From an uncultured Candidatus Berkelbacteria bacterium (GTDB lineage Bacteria; Patescibacteriota; UBA1384; CAILIB01), in assembly GCA_903834195.1 (NCBI GenBank), contig CAILIB010000015.1:1-53145 (forward strand): a DNA stretch of 53,145 nucleotides. Reading direction: 5' to 3'. Position 1 is the first letter of the stretch; each line of letters starts with the position of its first letter. Positions 24,639 to 33,731 of this stretch are shown piece after piece. The notes beneath the pieces are model-generated. The model saw nothing but the letters and a program-made list of their open reading frames with translations, made no database searches and had not been told where the DNA came from. Both the position numbers and the translations under genes were made by a program.

Positions 24639-25669
24639 TGCTCGAGAGTATTCTACTGCACAACTTTCGCAGTTATACCGAGCGTCAGTTTGAACTGGGC
24701 AAACAAACAGTAATTACTGGTCCGAATGGGGCTGGAAAAACGAACATCCTGGAAGCTGTGGCAATGTTGTCACTGACTACATCCTGGAAAACTGAAAAAG
24801 ACAGTGAGGTGATTTTATGGGGAGAGCCGTTTACACGTGTAGTGAGTGGTGATCGAGAATTAGTTGTGCAACGTCATCCGTACTTTAAGCGAATTCGGCT
24901 TGATGGGGTAAGTAAGCGGGTGGGCGAGGTATTAGGAACGCTGCCTTCAGTACTATTTCAGCCAGATGACAGTGCATTGGTATATGGTTCACCAACCTAT
25001 CGCCGTCAGGCATTAGATCGGTTACTCAGTCAGACGGCTCCAGGGTATTTAAAAGCACTTACGCAGTTGCAACGGGTAGTTAAACAGAGAAATAAGCTCC
25101 TAAAGCAGATTCAAGAAGGGCAAGCCAGTGAACTAGAGTTGCCGTACTGGGATCAGCAGTTGATGGCCGATGCATTAGTTGTCCAATCTGTTAGAGCGGA
25201 TGCAATACCAAGATTATGCGCTAATTTACAGCAACACTTTCATGATCTCGTGGATTCTGATCAACGAGTGAATATGGTATACGAAACAAGTCCAAAACAC
25301 GTTGATGGGGCTGATTTAGCAGAGCATTTACAACGAAATCGCCACAAAGAAATTGCTGCTGGCGTAACGTTGTATGGACCACATCGGGAAGATATTCTTT
25401 TTACTTGGGGTGAGCACTTAGCGACTGAAGGTATGTCGCGTGGACAGGTCAGGGCTCTTGTTTTAGCCTTTAAACTTGCTGAGGTAGAATATATTGAGGG
25501 CAAAACTGGCTCAGCCCCAATTTTACTTCTTGATGATGTATTTTCTGAGTTTGATGATGTGCGCCGGGGTCGTGTGATTGAACTTAGTAAAACGTATCAA
25601 ACCATTCTTACAACTACTGAGTTGGATGATGTTCACAAGACTGATTCCACATACGTAATATCACTTTAA
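24638..25669 (+). CDS. recF: DNA replication and repair protein RecF
   Basis: A 343-aa SMC-like ATPase of the RecFOR gap-repair pathway. Walker A is GPNGAGKTNILEA (about 30-42), the signature motif is EGMSRGQVRAL, and Walker B is ILLLDDVFSEFD. The typical opening LLHNFRSYTE is present. The start overlaps the dnaN stop, so translation is probably coupled. gyrB does not follow; an M3 peptidase does. Confidence 0.95.
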   Translation: MLESILLHNFRSYTERQFELGKQTVITGPNGAGKTNILEAVAMLSLTTSWKTEKDSEVILWGEPFTRVVSGDRELVVQRHPYFKRIRLDGVSKRVGEVLGTLPSVLFQPDDSALVYGSPTYRRQALDRLLSQTAPGYLKALTQLQRVVKQRNKLLKQIQEGQASELELPYWDQQLMADALVVQSVRADAIPRLCANLQQHFHDLVDSDQRVNMVYETSPKHVDGADLAEHLQRNRHKEIAAGVTLYGPHREDILFTWGEHLATEGMSRGQVRALVLAFKLAEVEYIEGKTGSAPILLLDDVFSEFDDVRRGRVIELSKTYQTILTTTELDDVHKTDSTYVISL

Positions 25670-25677
25670 AACGTCCT

Positions 25678-27459
25678 ATGCCAAATCAAACTGAATGGAA
25701 TTTATCACTCTTAGTTCCGGATTTTTCTTCCGAGACGGTAGAACGTGAAAAACAGGCGCGAACAGCGGTAATTCAAACATTTATTCAGAAATGGAAAAGC
25801 GATACTTCATACCTAACAGATGTAGTGAAGCTTCGAGAGGCCCTCGATGAAGTAGAGGCAATTCTGCGAACTGGTGGTGTGGGTGGTGATATGAGTTACG
25901 CCATCGGGCTCTACGCTGTTTTAGATGAGGCAAGTGCTGAACGTCGAGGACTAAGTAATAATTTCGACGAGTTTGAGCGTAAGCTCCATAATGAGTGGCT
26001 CTTTTTCTTTTTGAACCTGAGTAAAGTGCCTGTTGTGCAACAAGAGATATTTCTTGCAGCGCCCGAACTTGAGAAGTATCACACATACTTAGTTGATTCG
26101 TTTGAGGAAGGGTCTCATTTACTCACAGAACTTGAAGAGAAGCTTGATTCGCTTAAATCAGGAGTAAGTTACCGAAAATGGGAAGACATGACTTCTGGGT
26201 TAATTTCAGCAGAAACTCGCATGGTTGCGGGCGTGGAGAAAACATTTGAAGAGTTGTTGAGTTTAATGAGTGATCCTAATAAAGAGATTCGGGACGAGGC
26301 GGCTGCGGGAATTCACTCAATAACTCACCAATACCGCAAAGTTGCAGAGAATGAGATTAATGCCATTCTTGAGAATAAGAAAATTGAAGATGATTTACGG
26401 GGCTGGGAGTATCCAGAATCACATCGGCTGTTTAGTGATGGGATTTCCAAAGAGGTTGTTGATGCAATGACAGAGGTGGTGGCAGGAGCCAATAGTGTTG
26501 CTCAAGAGTACTACGCACTAAAGGCACAAGTTCTTGGTGTAAAAAAGCTTGCCTACCATGAGCGTGGACTTTCGGTGGCTGAGGTTGAAAAAGAATATCT
26601 CTATGAAGATGCATTTGCCTTGGTAAAGAAGGTAGTTGGTCAACTAGACCCAGAGTTTGCTGAAATATTTGAAGGGTTCTCTACTAATGGCCAGATTGAC
26701 GTATTTCCTCGTAAAGGAAAGCGTGGTGGGGCTGCGTGTTGGCATAACGATATTGCACAGCCAACCTACATTTTGCTCAATCACACCAATAAAATTGGTG
26801 ATGTTACTACGTTGGCACATGAACTGGGTCATGGGATTAATAATGAGATGATGCGCCAAAAACAGCATGCGCTGTATTTTTCGACACCTATTTCTACAGC
26901 TGAAGTTGCAAGTACCTTCATGGAAGACTTTGTCTTGCGGGAAATAATGCAAGAAGCTACTCAAGAAGAGCGGTTGGCGCTTTTATTTGAAAAGATGGAC
27001 GATGTAGTTTCAACTATCTTCCGCCAAGTTGCGTGCTACAGGTTTGAACAATCCCTTCATGCTGCTTTTAGAACAAAAGGTTATGTTTCGGCTGAAGAAA
27101 TTGGACAGCTTTTCCAAGCGCAAATGGCTGCCTACATGGGTGACGCTGTGGAACAATCTGAAGGTGCTGAGAACTGGTGGGTGTACTGGAGTCATATTCG
27201 TTCATTCTTCTACGTATATTCTTATGCGAGCGGACTGTTAATTTCCATGGCATTACAGGCAAAGACTCGAGAAAATCCTGCATTTATTGCTCAGGTGAAA
27301 GAGTTTCTTTCTGCAGGATGTTCGGCGCGAGCTGAGGAGGTGTTTAAGAAGGCGGGCATTGATATTACCCAACGGTCTTTCTGGGAGTCTGGCATTGCTG
27401 AGTTGCGCGAATTGTTAGAAGAAACGAGGGAATTATCACGTCAGCTAGGGAAGATCTAG
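25678..27459 (+). CDS. M3 family oligoendopeptidase (PepF-like)
   Basis: A 593-aa zinc oligopeptidase that degrades short peptides in the cytoplasm. The active-site helix is LAHELGHGINNEM, with HExxH; the downstream zinc Glu is likely in STAEVASTFMEDF. The C-terminus YWSHIRSFFYVYSYASGLL is typical of the PepF/M3B group. It starts 8 bp after recF, so it may be read from the same transcript. Length is normal and no signal peptide is seen. Confidence 0.9.
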   Translation: MPNQTEWNLSLLVPDFSSETVEREKQARTAVIQTFIQKWKSDTSYLTDVVKLREALDEVEAILRTGGVGGDMSYAIGLYAVLDEASAERRGLSNNFDEFERKLHNEWLFFFLNLSKVPVVQQEIFLAAPELEKYHTYLVDSFEEGSHLLTELEEKLDSLKSGVSYRKWEDMTSGLISAETRMVAGVEKTFEELLSLMSDPNKEIRDEAAAGIHSITHQYRKVAENEINAILENKKIEDDLRGWEYPESHRLFSDGISKEVVDAMTEVVAGANSVAQEYYALKAQVLGVKKLAYHERGLSVAEVEKEYLYEDAFALVKKVVGQLDPEFAEIFEGFSTNGQIDVFPRKGKRGGAACWHNDIAQPTYILLNHTNKIGDVTTLAHELGHGINNEMMRQKQHALYFSTPISTAEVASTFMEDFVLREIMQEATQEERLALLFEKMDDVVSTIFRQVACYRFEQSLHAAFRTKGYVSAEEIGQLFQAQMAAYMGDAVEQSEGAENWWVYWSHIRSFFYVYSYASGLLISMALQAKTRENPAFIAQVKEFLSAGCSARAEEVFKKAGIDITQRSFWESGIAELRELLEETRELSRQLGKI

Positions 27460-27487
27460 TATTCCCGATTTTTGAGAAGTGAGAATA

Positions 27488-27516
27488 TTGACATAATTCT
27501 GTACATATTCTACTGT
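27488..27516 (+). promoter_or_regulatory. Promoter of the YefM/RelE pair (leaderless type)
   Basis: Perfect TTGACA, a 17-bp spacer and TACTGT, then 6 nt and the antitoxin ATG at 27523. Confidence 0.55.
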
Positions 27517-27522
27517 CTTACT

Positions 27523-27795
27523 ATGGAAACTAAGACAACGATTTCAAGTACAGAGGCTCGACAAAAGTTCGCAGAGATTTTAGATTCTCTCGAGAACTCA
27601 GGTCAAACCTATACACTTACGGTAAATGGTAAAGCTAAGGCAGTACTTGTTAATGCTGAAGAATTTGAGGCGATGCAAGAGACGCTCGAAATTATGAGTG
27701 ACCCAGCTGCAATTAAGGCAATCAAGAAGAGCTTAAAACAGATTGAGGATGGTGAAGTAATTTCTCTGGAGGAGCTACTTGGAGCCGGAATTTAA
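27523..27795 (+). CDS. Phd/YefM-type antitoxin
   Basis: A 90-aa antitoxin. I use the ATG at 27523 instead of the TTG at 27472, which would lie upstream of the -35 box. The Phd/YefM fold is recognised in ISSTEARQKFAEILD, YTLTVNGKAKAVLVNAEEFEAM and a helical C-terminus (AIKKSLKQIEDGE) that would clamp the toxin. It overlaps the toxin start by 17 bp and is probably an autorepressor. Confidence 0.88.
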   Translation: METKTTISSTEARQKFAEILDSLENSGQTYTLTVNGKAKAVLVNAEEFEAMQETLEIMSDPAAIKAIKKSLKQIEDGEVISLEELLGAGI

Positions 27796-28048
27796 TACGT
27801 ACCAGGTTTTTCTCTCGCGTGAAGCTCAGAAAGAGTGGGGGAGAATACCTGTGGAATATAAAAATAGGGTACGTAAGGTTTTGTTGTATTTACAAACAGA
27901 CCCATTTTTTGGCAAGTCTCTTAAGGGTGAATTGCAGGGGTTATTATCGGCACGATGTTGGCCGTATCGAATACTCTACAGATTTAGTACCACATTACGT
28001 CGAGTAGATATTGTTCATATTGGCCATCGGCAAGGCGTGTATAAATGA
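27779..28048 (+). CDS. RelE/ParE-family toxin
   Basis: An 89-aa RelE/ParE-fold protein, possibly a ribosome-dependent mRNA endonuclease. Features are YQVFLSREAQKEWGRIP, VRKVLLYLQTDP, the GLLSARCWPYRILYRF strand with conserved Arg residues, and VDIVHIGHRQGVY at the end. The start is a TTG inside the antitoxin gene, supported by a strong GGAGGAG Shine-Dalgarno 4 nt upstream. A bidirectional terminator follows. Confidence 0.85.
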   Translation: MEPEFNTYQVFLSREAQKEWGRIPVEYKNRVRKVLLYLQTDPFFGKSLKGELQGLLSARCWPYRILYRFSTTLRRVDIVHIGHRQGVYK

Positions 28049-28055
28049 AATATAA

Positions 28056-28096
28056 AAATACCCCTCTGTTGCTAACTGCTTCAGAGGGGTATTTCT
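28056..28096. terminator. Bidirectional terminator between relE and RNase J genes
   Basis: AAATACCCCTCTG pairs perfectly with CAGAGGGGTATTT over a 13-nt loop, with A and T runs on both sides. It serves the convergent relE (+) and RNase J (-) genes. Confidence 0.85.
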
Positions 28097-28104
28097 TGGA
28101 GTGA

Positions 28105-30258
28105 TTAGACCTCAATAATAACTGGAATGATCATCGGCTCACGCTCAGTCTTCTGATAGAGCATCTTGGTGAGATAATCACGCAAATCATTCTTGATAGC
28201 GCCAAAGTCGTAGTTTGGCTTCTCAACTGCCGAAGTGAGAATTCGCTTAATTTCAAGGCGAACATCGTTCACAAACTTTTCATTCTCACGCATGTAGATG
28301 AATCCACGGGAAATGATATCAGGTGAGGTGATGAATTGCTTCTTCTTGGTATCGAATACGGTAATAACCACGAAGATGCCTTCTTGTGCCATCGCTTTAC
28401 GATCAGATAGAACGATGTTACCAACGTCTCCAACACCTAAACCGTCAACGATAACGTAGCCTGCAGGAACTGCTTCATCGGTAAGGTGAACCTTGCCAAG
28501 GTGATCCATTTCAATAACGCCACCGTTGTCACCAAGCATGATATTCTCGCTTTCAACACCAACTTCTTCAGCTAGTTGACCATGGAGGATACGCTTGTTG
28601 CGCTCACCGTGGAGCGGGATGAAGTACTTTGGATGCATGAGGGCAAGCATAAGCTTGAGCTCTTCTTGGTTGGCGTGACCAGTTGTGTGAACGTCGAGAG
28701 TCTTGTTGTACACAACGTTTGCACCAGCCTTATAGAGGAGATCCATAACAGAGCCAACCGACTTTTCGTTTCCAGGAATTGGAGAAGCCGAGATAATAAC
28801 TGTATCGCCACGCTTAATTTGAATAGTACGGTGTTCACCAGTTGCCATGCGGTGTAGGGCTGCTCGCTCTTCACCCTGTGCACCTGTACAGATGATCAAA
28901 AACTTTTCTTCAGGGAAACGGCCAGCTTCACGGTCTGAGATAAGTGTGTTAGGTGGAAATTGAATTGCTTTCAGGTTTACAGCCATTTCAACGTTCTGTT
29001 GAATTGATCGTCCAACAATCAGAACTTTGCGGCCTAATTTGGCAGCAACGTTGATGGTTTGTTGAATACGATTCAAGTTTGAGGCAAACATTGCCACAAT
29101 TACACGGCCGTTGGCACCTTCGATGGCGCGAGCAAGTGATTGTTCAACCACTTTTTCTGACATCGAGAAACCAGGCTTTTCAGCGTTGGTAGAGTCGGAA
29201 AAGAGAAGATCTACGCCACGTGAACCAATTGCAGCCAAGGTGCGGAAATCAACAGGCTTGTTGTCGGCAGGGGTGTAATCAAACTTCCAGTCAGTAGCGT
29301 AGACAAGACGGCCATTTGGAGTCTCAATTTCTAATCCAACTGCACCAGGTACAGAGTGATTGAGACGGAATGGTCGCACGCGAAACGCACCAAGTTGGAG
29401 AATGTCTTTCTCTGGTTCAATAACAATAGTCTTGTTTCGAGCAACTAAATTGAACTCTTCAAGACGATGTTTGACCATCCCAATAGTTACGGCAGTACCG
29501 TACATGGTTGGGAACCCAAGGCGTTCGACAAGATAGGGAACTGCACCGATGTGATCAAGGTGTCCGTGGGTGATAATGGCGCCACGAATCTTGTCCTTTT
29601 TGTCATCGAGGTAGGAAATGTCTGGGATGATGTAATCAACACCCAACATATCTGAATCTGGGAATAAGAATCCCATATCAATAACGAGAATGTCGTTACC
29701 ATACTCGAGGATTGTCATGTTCTTACCAATTTCCTCAAGACCACCAAGTGGAATCACGCGCAGACGAGGATTGTTTGGGTTGTGAGTAATGTACCCTTCA
29801 GTATTCTGTTGGTGGGCCAGGTTTGGCTGGCCACTTGAGAATCCACGAGAATCATGGGGACGAAACTCTCCTTGTGGACGAGGGTCCATTGGACGACGGT
29901 CATCACGACGTGGTCCGCGATCAGAGCGTGGTGGCATTCCCATGTGAGGGCGACCTGGTAGCGCTGCGCCATTTTTAGGGCGAGCAGCTTGGTAGAATGT
30001 AGTGCGCTCACTCTTTTGCTGAGCGGTTTCACCAGTTTCTTCAAGAGGACTGAGCGGTGGAATACTTTCTTGAGGCGCAGCTGTTCCAGTTGCTTCTTCT
30101 TCAGATTGAGGTTGGGTTTGACTTTCGCTCTGACCAAGATCTGGTTCCGAAATTGTAACTGGTTTATCCGATAAAACAGGTCGACGACGACGAGTATTTT
30201 TACGAGGAATGTTGTTTTCGTCGGAAAACGCATCCTTATTGTTGGTAATTATGTTCAT
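28105..30258 (-). CDS. rnj: Ribonuclease J
   Basis: A 717-aa metallo-beta-lactamase/beta-CASP nuclease with 5' exonuclease and endonuclease activity on RNA, the main mRNA-decay enzyme where RNase E is absent. The zinc site HGHLDHIG is at about 231-238, preceded by GGLEEIGKNMTILEY. The beta-CASP region has SDSTNAEKPGFSMSE and the C-terminal part CTGAQGEERAALHRMATGEH. Residues 1 to about 165 are an added Arg/Pro/Gln-rich disordered tail, which may bind RNA or a partner. The -35/-10 lies inside the end of the neighbouring UDG gene. Confidence 0.95.
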   Translation of the reverse strand: MNIITNNKDAFSDENNIPRKNTRRRRPVLSDKPVTISEPDLGQSESQTQPQSEEEATGTAAPQESIPPLSPLEETGETAQQKSERTTFYQAARPKNGAALPGRPHMGMPPRSDRGPRRDDRRPMDPRPQGEFRPHDSRGFSSGQPNLAHQQNTEGYITHNPNNPRLRVIPLGGLEEIGKNMTILEYGNDILVIDMGFLFPDSDMLGVDYIIPDISYLDDKKDKIRGAIITHGHLDHIGAVPYLVERLGFPTMYGTAVTIGMVKHRLEEFNLVARNKTIVIEPEKDILQLGAFRVRPFRLNHSVPGAVGLEIETPNGRLVYATDWKFDYTPADNKPVDFRTLAAIGSRGVDLLFSDSTNAEKPGFSMSEKVVEQSLARAIEGANGRVIVAMFASNLNRIQQTINVAAKLGRKVLIVGRSIQQNVEMAVNLKAIQFPPNTLISDREAGRFPEEKFLIICTGAQGEERAALHRMATGEHRTIQIKRGDTVIISASPIPGNEKSVGSVMDLLYKAGANVVYNKTLDVHTTGHANQEELKLMLALMHPKYFIPLHGERNKRILHGQLAEEVGVESENIMLGDNGGVIEMDHLGKVHLTDEAVPAGYVIVDGLGVGDVGNIVLSDRKAMAQEGIFVVITVFDTKKKQFITSPDIISRGFIYMRENEKFVNDVRLEIKRILTSAVEKPNYDFGAIKNDLRDYLTKMLYQKTEREPMIIPVIIEV

Positions 30259-30265
30259 ATATTTT

Positions 30266-30294
30266 TTAGTAGGAGATCTAGTGTGTTTGTGTAA
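30266..30294 (-). promoter_or_regulatory. Possible RNase J promoter (leaderless type)
   Basis: On the minus strand TTACAC, a 17-bp spacer and TACTAA, then 7 nt and the ATG. It overlaps the last codons of the UDG gene. The -35 is weak. Confidence 0.35.
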
Positions 30295-30856
30295 GATTTT
30301 GTAAAAGGGTTGGAATTGTGAGGAAATCTTCAGCCAGCGTAGTTTTCATTCCTCCGTTATAGAGGGCAACCGCTGGGTGATAGAGAGGAAGAAAATGTTG
30401 GTTGTTGTGAAATTGTGCGTGACCGTGCACCTCAGATATTTTTAGGTCAGGGATAAAGTGATTTAGTGCGTGTCTTCCCAAGGTGACAATAAGTTTTGGA
30501 TTAATAAGATCCAACTGATGGTCCAGGTATGTGGTTGCGCACACTACCTTTTCGAAAGGAAGGGGATCGCGGTTTCCAGGTGGCCGGCACTTAACGATGT
30601 TTGTTATGAAAACATCATCACGTGCTAACCCAATAGAAAGCAGCATTTGATCAAGAAGTTTTCCAGAGGCTCCGCAAAAAGGGACGCCGTGTACGTCTTC
30701 ATTCTTACCCGGGCCCTCGCCAATGAATACAATCTCAGCCTTTAGGTTTCCTGATCCAGGAACTGCGTTCGTTCGGCCTTCGCAGAGGGTGCATAGTGTG
30801 CACGTTCTGATAGTTGAAGCGATGTTCTGGAGTTCAGTAACCGAGTCTATTGCCAT
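30278..30856 (-). CDS. Family 4 uracil-DNA glycosylase (4Fe-4S)
   Basis: A 192-aa type 4 UDG that removes uracil from DNA to start base-excision repair. Seen are CTLCEGRTNAVPGSG with two cluster Cys, the active-site motif GEGPGKNED, FCGASGKLLDQML, NIVKCRPPGNRDP and CATTYLDHQ (the other cluster Cys), and YHPAVALYNGG near the end. I prefer the ATG at 30856 (MAIDSVTELQ) to the TTG five codons earlier. A very good promoter lies about 60 nt upstream. Confidence 0.92.
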   Translation of the reverse strand: MAIDSVTELQNIASTIRTCTLCTLCEGRTNAVPGSGNLKAEIVFIGEGPGKNEDVHGVPFCGASGKLLDQMLLSIGLARDDVFITNIVKCRPPGNRDPLPFEKVVCATTYLDHQLDLINPKLIVTLGRHALNHFIPDLKISEVHGHAQFHNNQHFLPLYHPAVALYNGGMKTTLAEDFLTIPTLLQNLTQTH

Positions 30857-30917
30857 AGCAAATAACGCCAAAAAGCGGAGAAGATTCAGTAAAGGAGATC
30901 AAATGAAGTATGTATAG

Positions 30918-30946
30918 AGTATAGGCCGAAAAGTTGTCTCTGTCAA
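30918..30946 (-). promoter_or_regulatory. Consensus promoter of the UDG gene
   Basis: On the minus strand TTGACA, a 17-bp spacer and TATACT, nearly perfect sigma-70. The ATG is about 60 nt downstream, so this transcript has a leader, unlike most others here. Confidence 0.75.
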
Positions 30947-30974
30947 TCTGTGTATATACTTTTTGCACAGTGTC

Positions 30975-31271
30975 TTACTGAGTATCTTCGGTGCGAATTA
31001 TGAGTTTTACGCGCTCTACGAGAGGTAAATTTCGTGTAGTACTATACGTTCTAAGTGTTGTCACAAGTGGTCCTTCTATCCCTTTAACTTTTATGGTGTC
31101 TGCACGCTGGATAGCCAAGGTTAAAACTCCTGCTTTTATAGATACAGCTTTAAACATATCTGGGTATAGGCGCTCAGCTTCATGACACACCATACCAGCA
31201 GCGAGTGTTCTATCAAGACCTCCACTTGTGAACTTTTTTCCAGCAATTCCACCTGTTTTATTCCAACTCAT
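30975..31271 (-). CDS. DUF721/DciA-like protein
   Basis: A 98-aa protein resembling the DciA/DUF721 family, whose members load the replicative helicase in bacteria without DnaC. It has the pattern of a helical start and the strand pair SIKAGVLTLAIQRADTIKVKG, followed by a helix (GPLVTTLRTY) and a last strand (VKLIIRTE). It is the last gene of the mre-mrdA unit, 9 bp after mrdA. The family is short and divergent, so the call is tentative. Confidence 0.5.
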   Translation of the reverse strand: MSWNKTGGIAGKKFTSGGLDRTLAAGMVCHEAERLYPDMFKAVSIKAGVLTLAIQRADTIKVKGIEGPLVTTLRTYSTTRNLPLVERVKLIIRTEDTQ

Positions 31272-31280
31272 AACTGGTGA

Positions 31281-33281
31281 TTAGTGTTCGCCTCGGAAGT
31301 CGGCGCTCAGGTTCAGGCTCGAACTTAATTGTTGGCCAGGGGCAAGAGGTTCATTAAAGTAAGCTCGGAGAATTTCTTCACTTACCGGCACGCTCGAGTG
31401 ATAACTTTCGTCATCTCCTTCAAGAATTACCGACCACACAATCTGAGGTTTGTCATAAGGGGCGTATCCTACGTAGGATGTGTCATATGCTTGGTTGTGA
31501 ATTCCAACCTGGGCAGATCCAGTTTTACCAGCTGACTGTACTTGAAGAGTATTGAGAGGGCGTCCAGAACCAGTTAATACTACGTCACGCATACCTTGTT
31601 GGATTTCCTGAACATTAGCTGGGTCAATAAATCCACTGCGAACCACAGTTGGCGGAATTAAATCTTCTTTGCCAGTTTTAGGGTCAACGTATCCCTGGGC
31701 GATTTGTGGTTTATAGAGCGTGCCTCCGTTTGCAATCGCAGAAGTTGCGGCGGCAAGTTGTAATGGGGTTGTAAGGAAGTATCCCTGGCCAATTGATGCG
31801 TGGTATGTGTCTCCTAAGTACCAAGGCTCACCGATATTCTTTCGTTTCCAGGTATCATCAGCAAGTAGTCCGCTAGACTCAGAAGGTAAATCGACATTGG
31901 ATTTTGAGCCAAAGCCGAAAAGAGCCAAATATTGGTTCATGGTGTTAATACCGAGCCCTTTAATGTTGGCAGGAGCATATCCACCGCCAATGGCGTAGAA
32001 AAACACGTCGTTTGAGTCTTTGATTGCGGTTGCTACGGTTGAGGAATACGCAGTGTGGTGACAAGTCCAGTCTGGAAAGTTAAAGCTACCGACATTAATT
32101 GCGCATGGGGTTACCCAGCTAAAGTCTCGGGTAATTGTGCCGGCTTGAAGTGCTGCGGCTCCAACGAAAGGTTTAATCGTTGAGCCTGACGGGAATTGAC
32201 CCTGAATTGTACGGTTTAACAAAGGGTTTCCAGGTGCGTTCAGGAGAGCGTTATAGTCGGCTGTACTAATCCCATCAGCAAATTGCTGTGAGTTATAATC
32301 AGGGAGTGAGACCATGGCTAGCACAGCACCTGTATTTGGATCCATGATAACACCACTCAATCCTAGTGTTGGCTCTGGACCGAATTTAATGTCTCGGCGG
32401 GCTAATTCATTGCTTAGAGCTGTGTATAGGATATTTTGTAGCTTGAGATTTATATTCAGCTTAAGTGTTTTTCCAGGTTGAGCGTCTTGATCAGCACTAC
32501 TTGCCACAATTCGGACGATTTCTCCCTGCGCATTAACTTCAGCCTGTTGTTTACCAGGGGTGCCACTCAAAGCGTCGTTGTACTGTTTTTCTAGGCCTGT
32601 TTTGCCAACCTGCTCGTTTGGAGAGTGTCCATCAGTAACATCCTGCGTACTGGCAGTTCCAACGTAGCCGATAAGCTGTCCCTCTGAAGGAAAAGCGGTG
32701 TAGAGACGGGTTGGTGTTTCTTGTAAGACAACGCCAGGGGTGCTCGCAAACCATTCAGTGTAGAGAAGTTGATCTTGTTTGCTTAAGTTAATCTTAATCG
32801 GAAAACTATCCGGACTCGTTTTACGACTTTTCTCAATAAAGGTGATGGTGGCATCGTCGATGCCAGCCTTTTGTTTCAGAAGGGCATACACCGCTTCACG
32901 CTGAGCTTGATTGCTCGGGAGTGTTTGCGGATTAATCGCTAATGCCATGTGGCTACTGTTCTGGGTAAGAATCGTGCCATTAGCATCCTCAATAAGACCA
33001 CGATCGGCAGGTATGCTGAGGAATCGTACGGTATTTCCTTCAGCTTTAGCTCGGTTAAACTGAGCCCCTTTTACTTGAAGGAGATAGCACTGGACTCCAA
33101 TAACTGTGGCGATAATGCATCCGGTGAGTGCTAAGCCTGAAAATGAGCGGGGTTGTCGAACTTCTTCAACATCACCCTCAATACCGTCCAGTGGGGTGCT
33201 GTACTCAGTTGCGGTATCATCGCTTCGCTCTGCGCGTTGATCGCTACCTGTCGGATTACCGAAAAGATCAAATGAGTTCAT
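31281..33281 (-). CDS. mrdA: Penicillin-binding protein 2 (elongasome transpeptidase)
   Basis: A 666-aa class B PBP that cross-links peptidoglycan during cell elongation. It has a cytoplasmic N-terminus (about 50 aa), one transmembrane helix (SGLALTGCIIATVIGVQCYLL), then a PBP dimerisation domain. The transpeptidase domain has SGSTIKPF (SxxK nucleophile), KDSNDVFFY (SxN) and AGKTGSAQV (KTG). It overlaps mreD by 14 bp, and the mreBCD-mrdA order supports assignment to the Rod complex. rodA is not in the window. Confidence 0.94.
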   Translation of the reverse strand: MNSFDLFGNPTGSDQRAERSDDTATEYSTPLDGIEGDVEEVRQPRSFSGLALTGCIIATVIGVQCYLLQVKGAQFNRAKAEGNTVRFLSIPADRGLIEDANGTILTQNSSHMALAINPQTLPSNQAQREAVYALLKQKAGIDDATITFIEKSRKTSPDSFPIKINLSKQDQLLYTEWFASTPGVVLQETPTRLYTAFPSEGQLIGYVGTASTQDVTDGHSPNEQVGKTGLEKQYNDALSGTPGKQQAEVNAQGEIVRIVASSADQDAQPGKTLKLNINLKLQNILYTALSNELARRDIKFGPEPTLGLSGVIMDPNTGAVLAMVSLPDYNSQQFADGISTADYNALLNAPGNPLLNRTIQGQFPSGSTIKPFVGAAALQAGTITRDFSWVTPCAINVGSFNFPDWTCHHTAYSSTVATAIKDSNDVFFYAIGGGYAPANIKGLGINTMNQYLALFGFGSKSNVDLPSESSGLLADDTWKRKNIGEPWYLGDTYHASIGQGYFLTTPLQLAAATSAIANGGTLYKPQIAQGYVDPKTGKEDLIPPTVVRSGFIDPANVQEIQQGMRDVVLTGSGRPLNTLQVQSAGKTGSAQVGIHNQAYDTSYVGYAPYDKPQIVWSVILEGDDESYHSSVPVSEEILRAYFNEPLAPGQQLSSSLNLSADFRGEH

Positions 33282-33726
33282 ATTCTGCGTGACGGGTGCT
33301 GTGTTGGATGAATCCTCCGATTAAACCTGCTGCAAAGAGTGCAGTAAGTGACTGGGGAAGATAGTGAAAATATTGTCCAAGCGGAAGCATAAAGAGTGGA
33401 TATACAAGAATGAAGAGAACAAGGGCTACTATAAATCGGCCGAACTCAGAAGTAAAGCGAAAGAGGTCTCGAAATAAGAGTGCAAGACCATACAAAAATA
33501 CTGCTACTAAGCTTGCTGTGCCGAAGTGGTGATTATCGAGAAGTTCTATTCCTACAGTAATACCAAATAGGAGTGCACCAGGTGAAATGAGGCGAAGTTT
33601 AAAGAAGAATGTATAGAGTGAAATAGAGAAAACGAAGAGGGTGGCTGCAAGTTGCCAGCTTGTGAAGACGGTAAGTACGCACAAGATACAGAGGATGCCG
33701 AGTAACGTATTAGCGAATGCTTTCAT
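33268..33726 (-). CDS. mreD: MreD-like membrane protein
   Basis: A 152-aa protein with about five transmembrane helices, for example LLGILCILCVLTVF, AATLFVFSISLYTFFF and FIVALVLFILVYPLFML. Sequence similarity to MreD is faint. The call rests on size, topology and position directly after mreC and before mrdA, where MreD always sits. MreD is a membrane partner of MreC in the rod-shape machinery. Confidence 0.7.
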   Translation of the reverse strand: MKAFANTLLGILCILCVLTVFTSWQLAATLFVFSISLYTFFFKLRLISPGALLFGITVGIELLDNHHFGTASLVAVFLYGLALLFRDLFRFTSEFGRFIVALVLFILVYPLFMLPLGQYFHYLPQSLTALFAAGLIGGFIQHSTRHAEYELI

Positions 33727-33731
33727 GGTGG

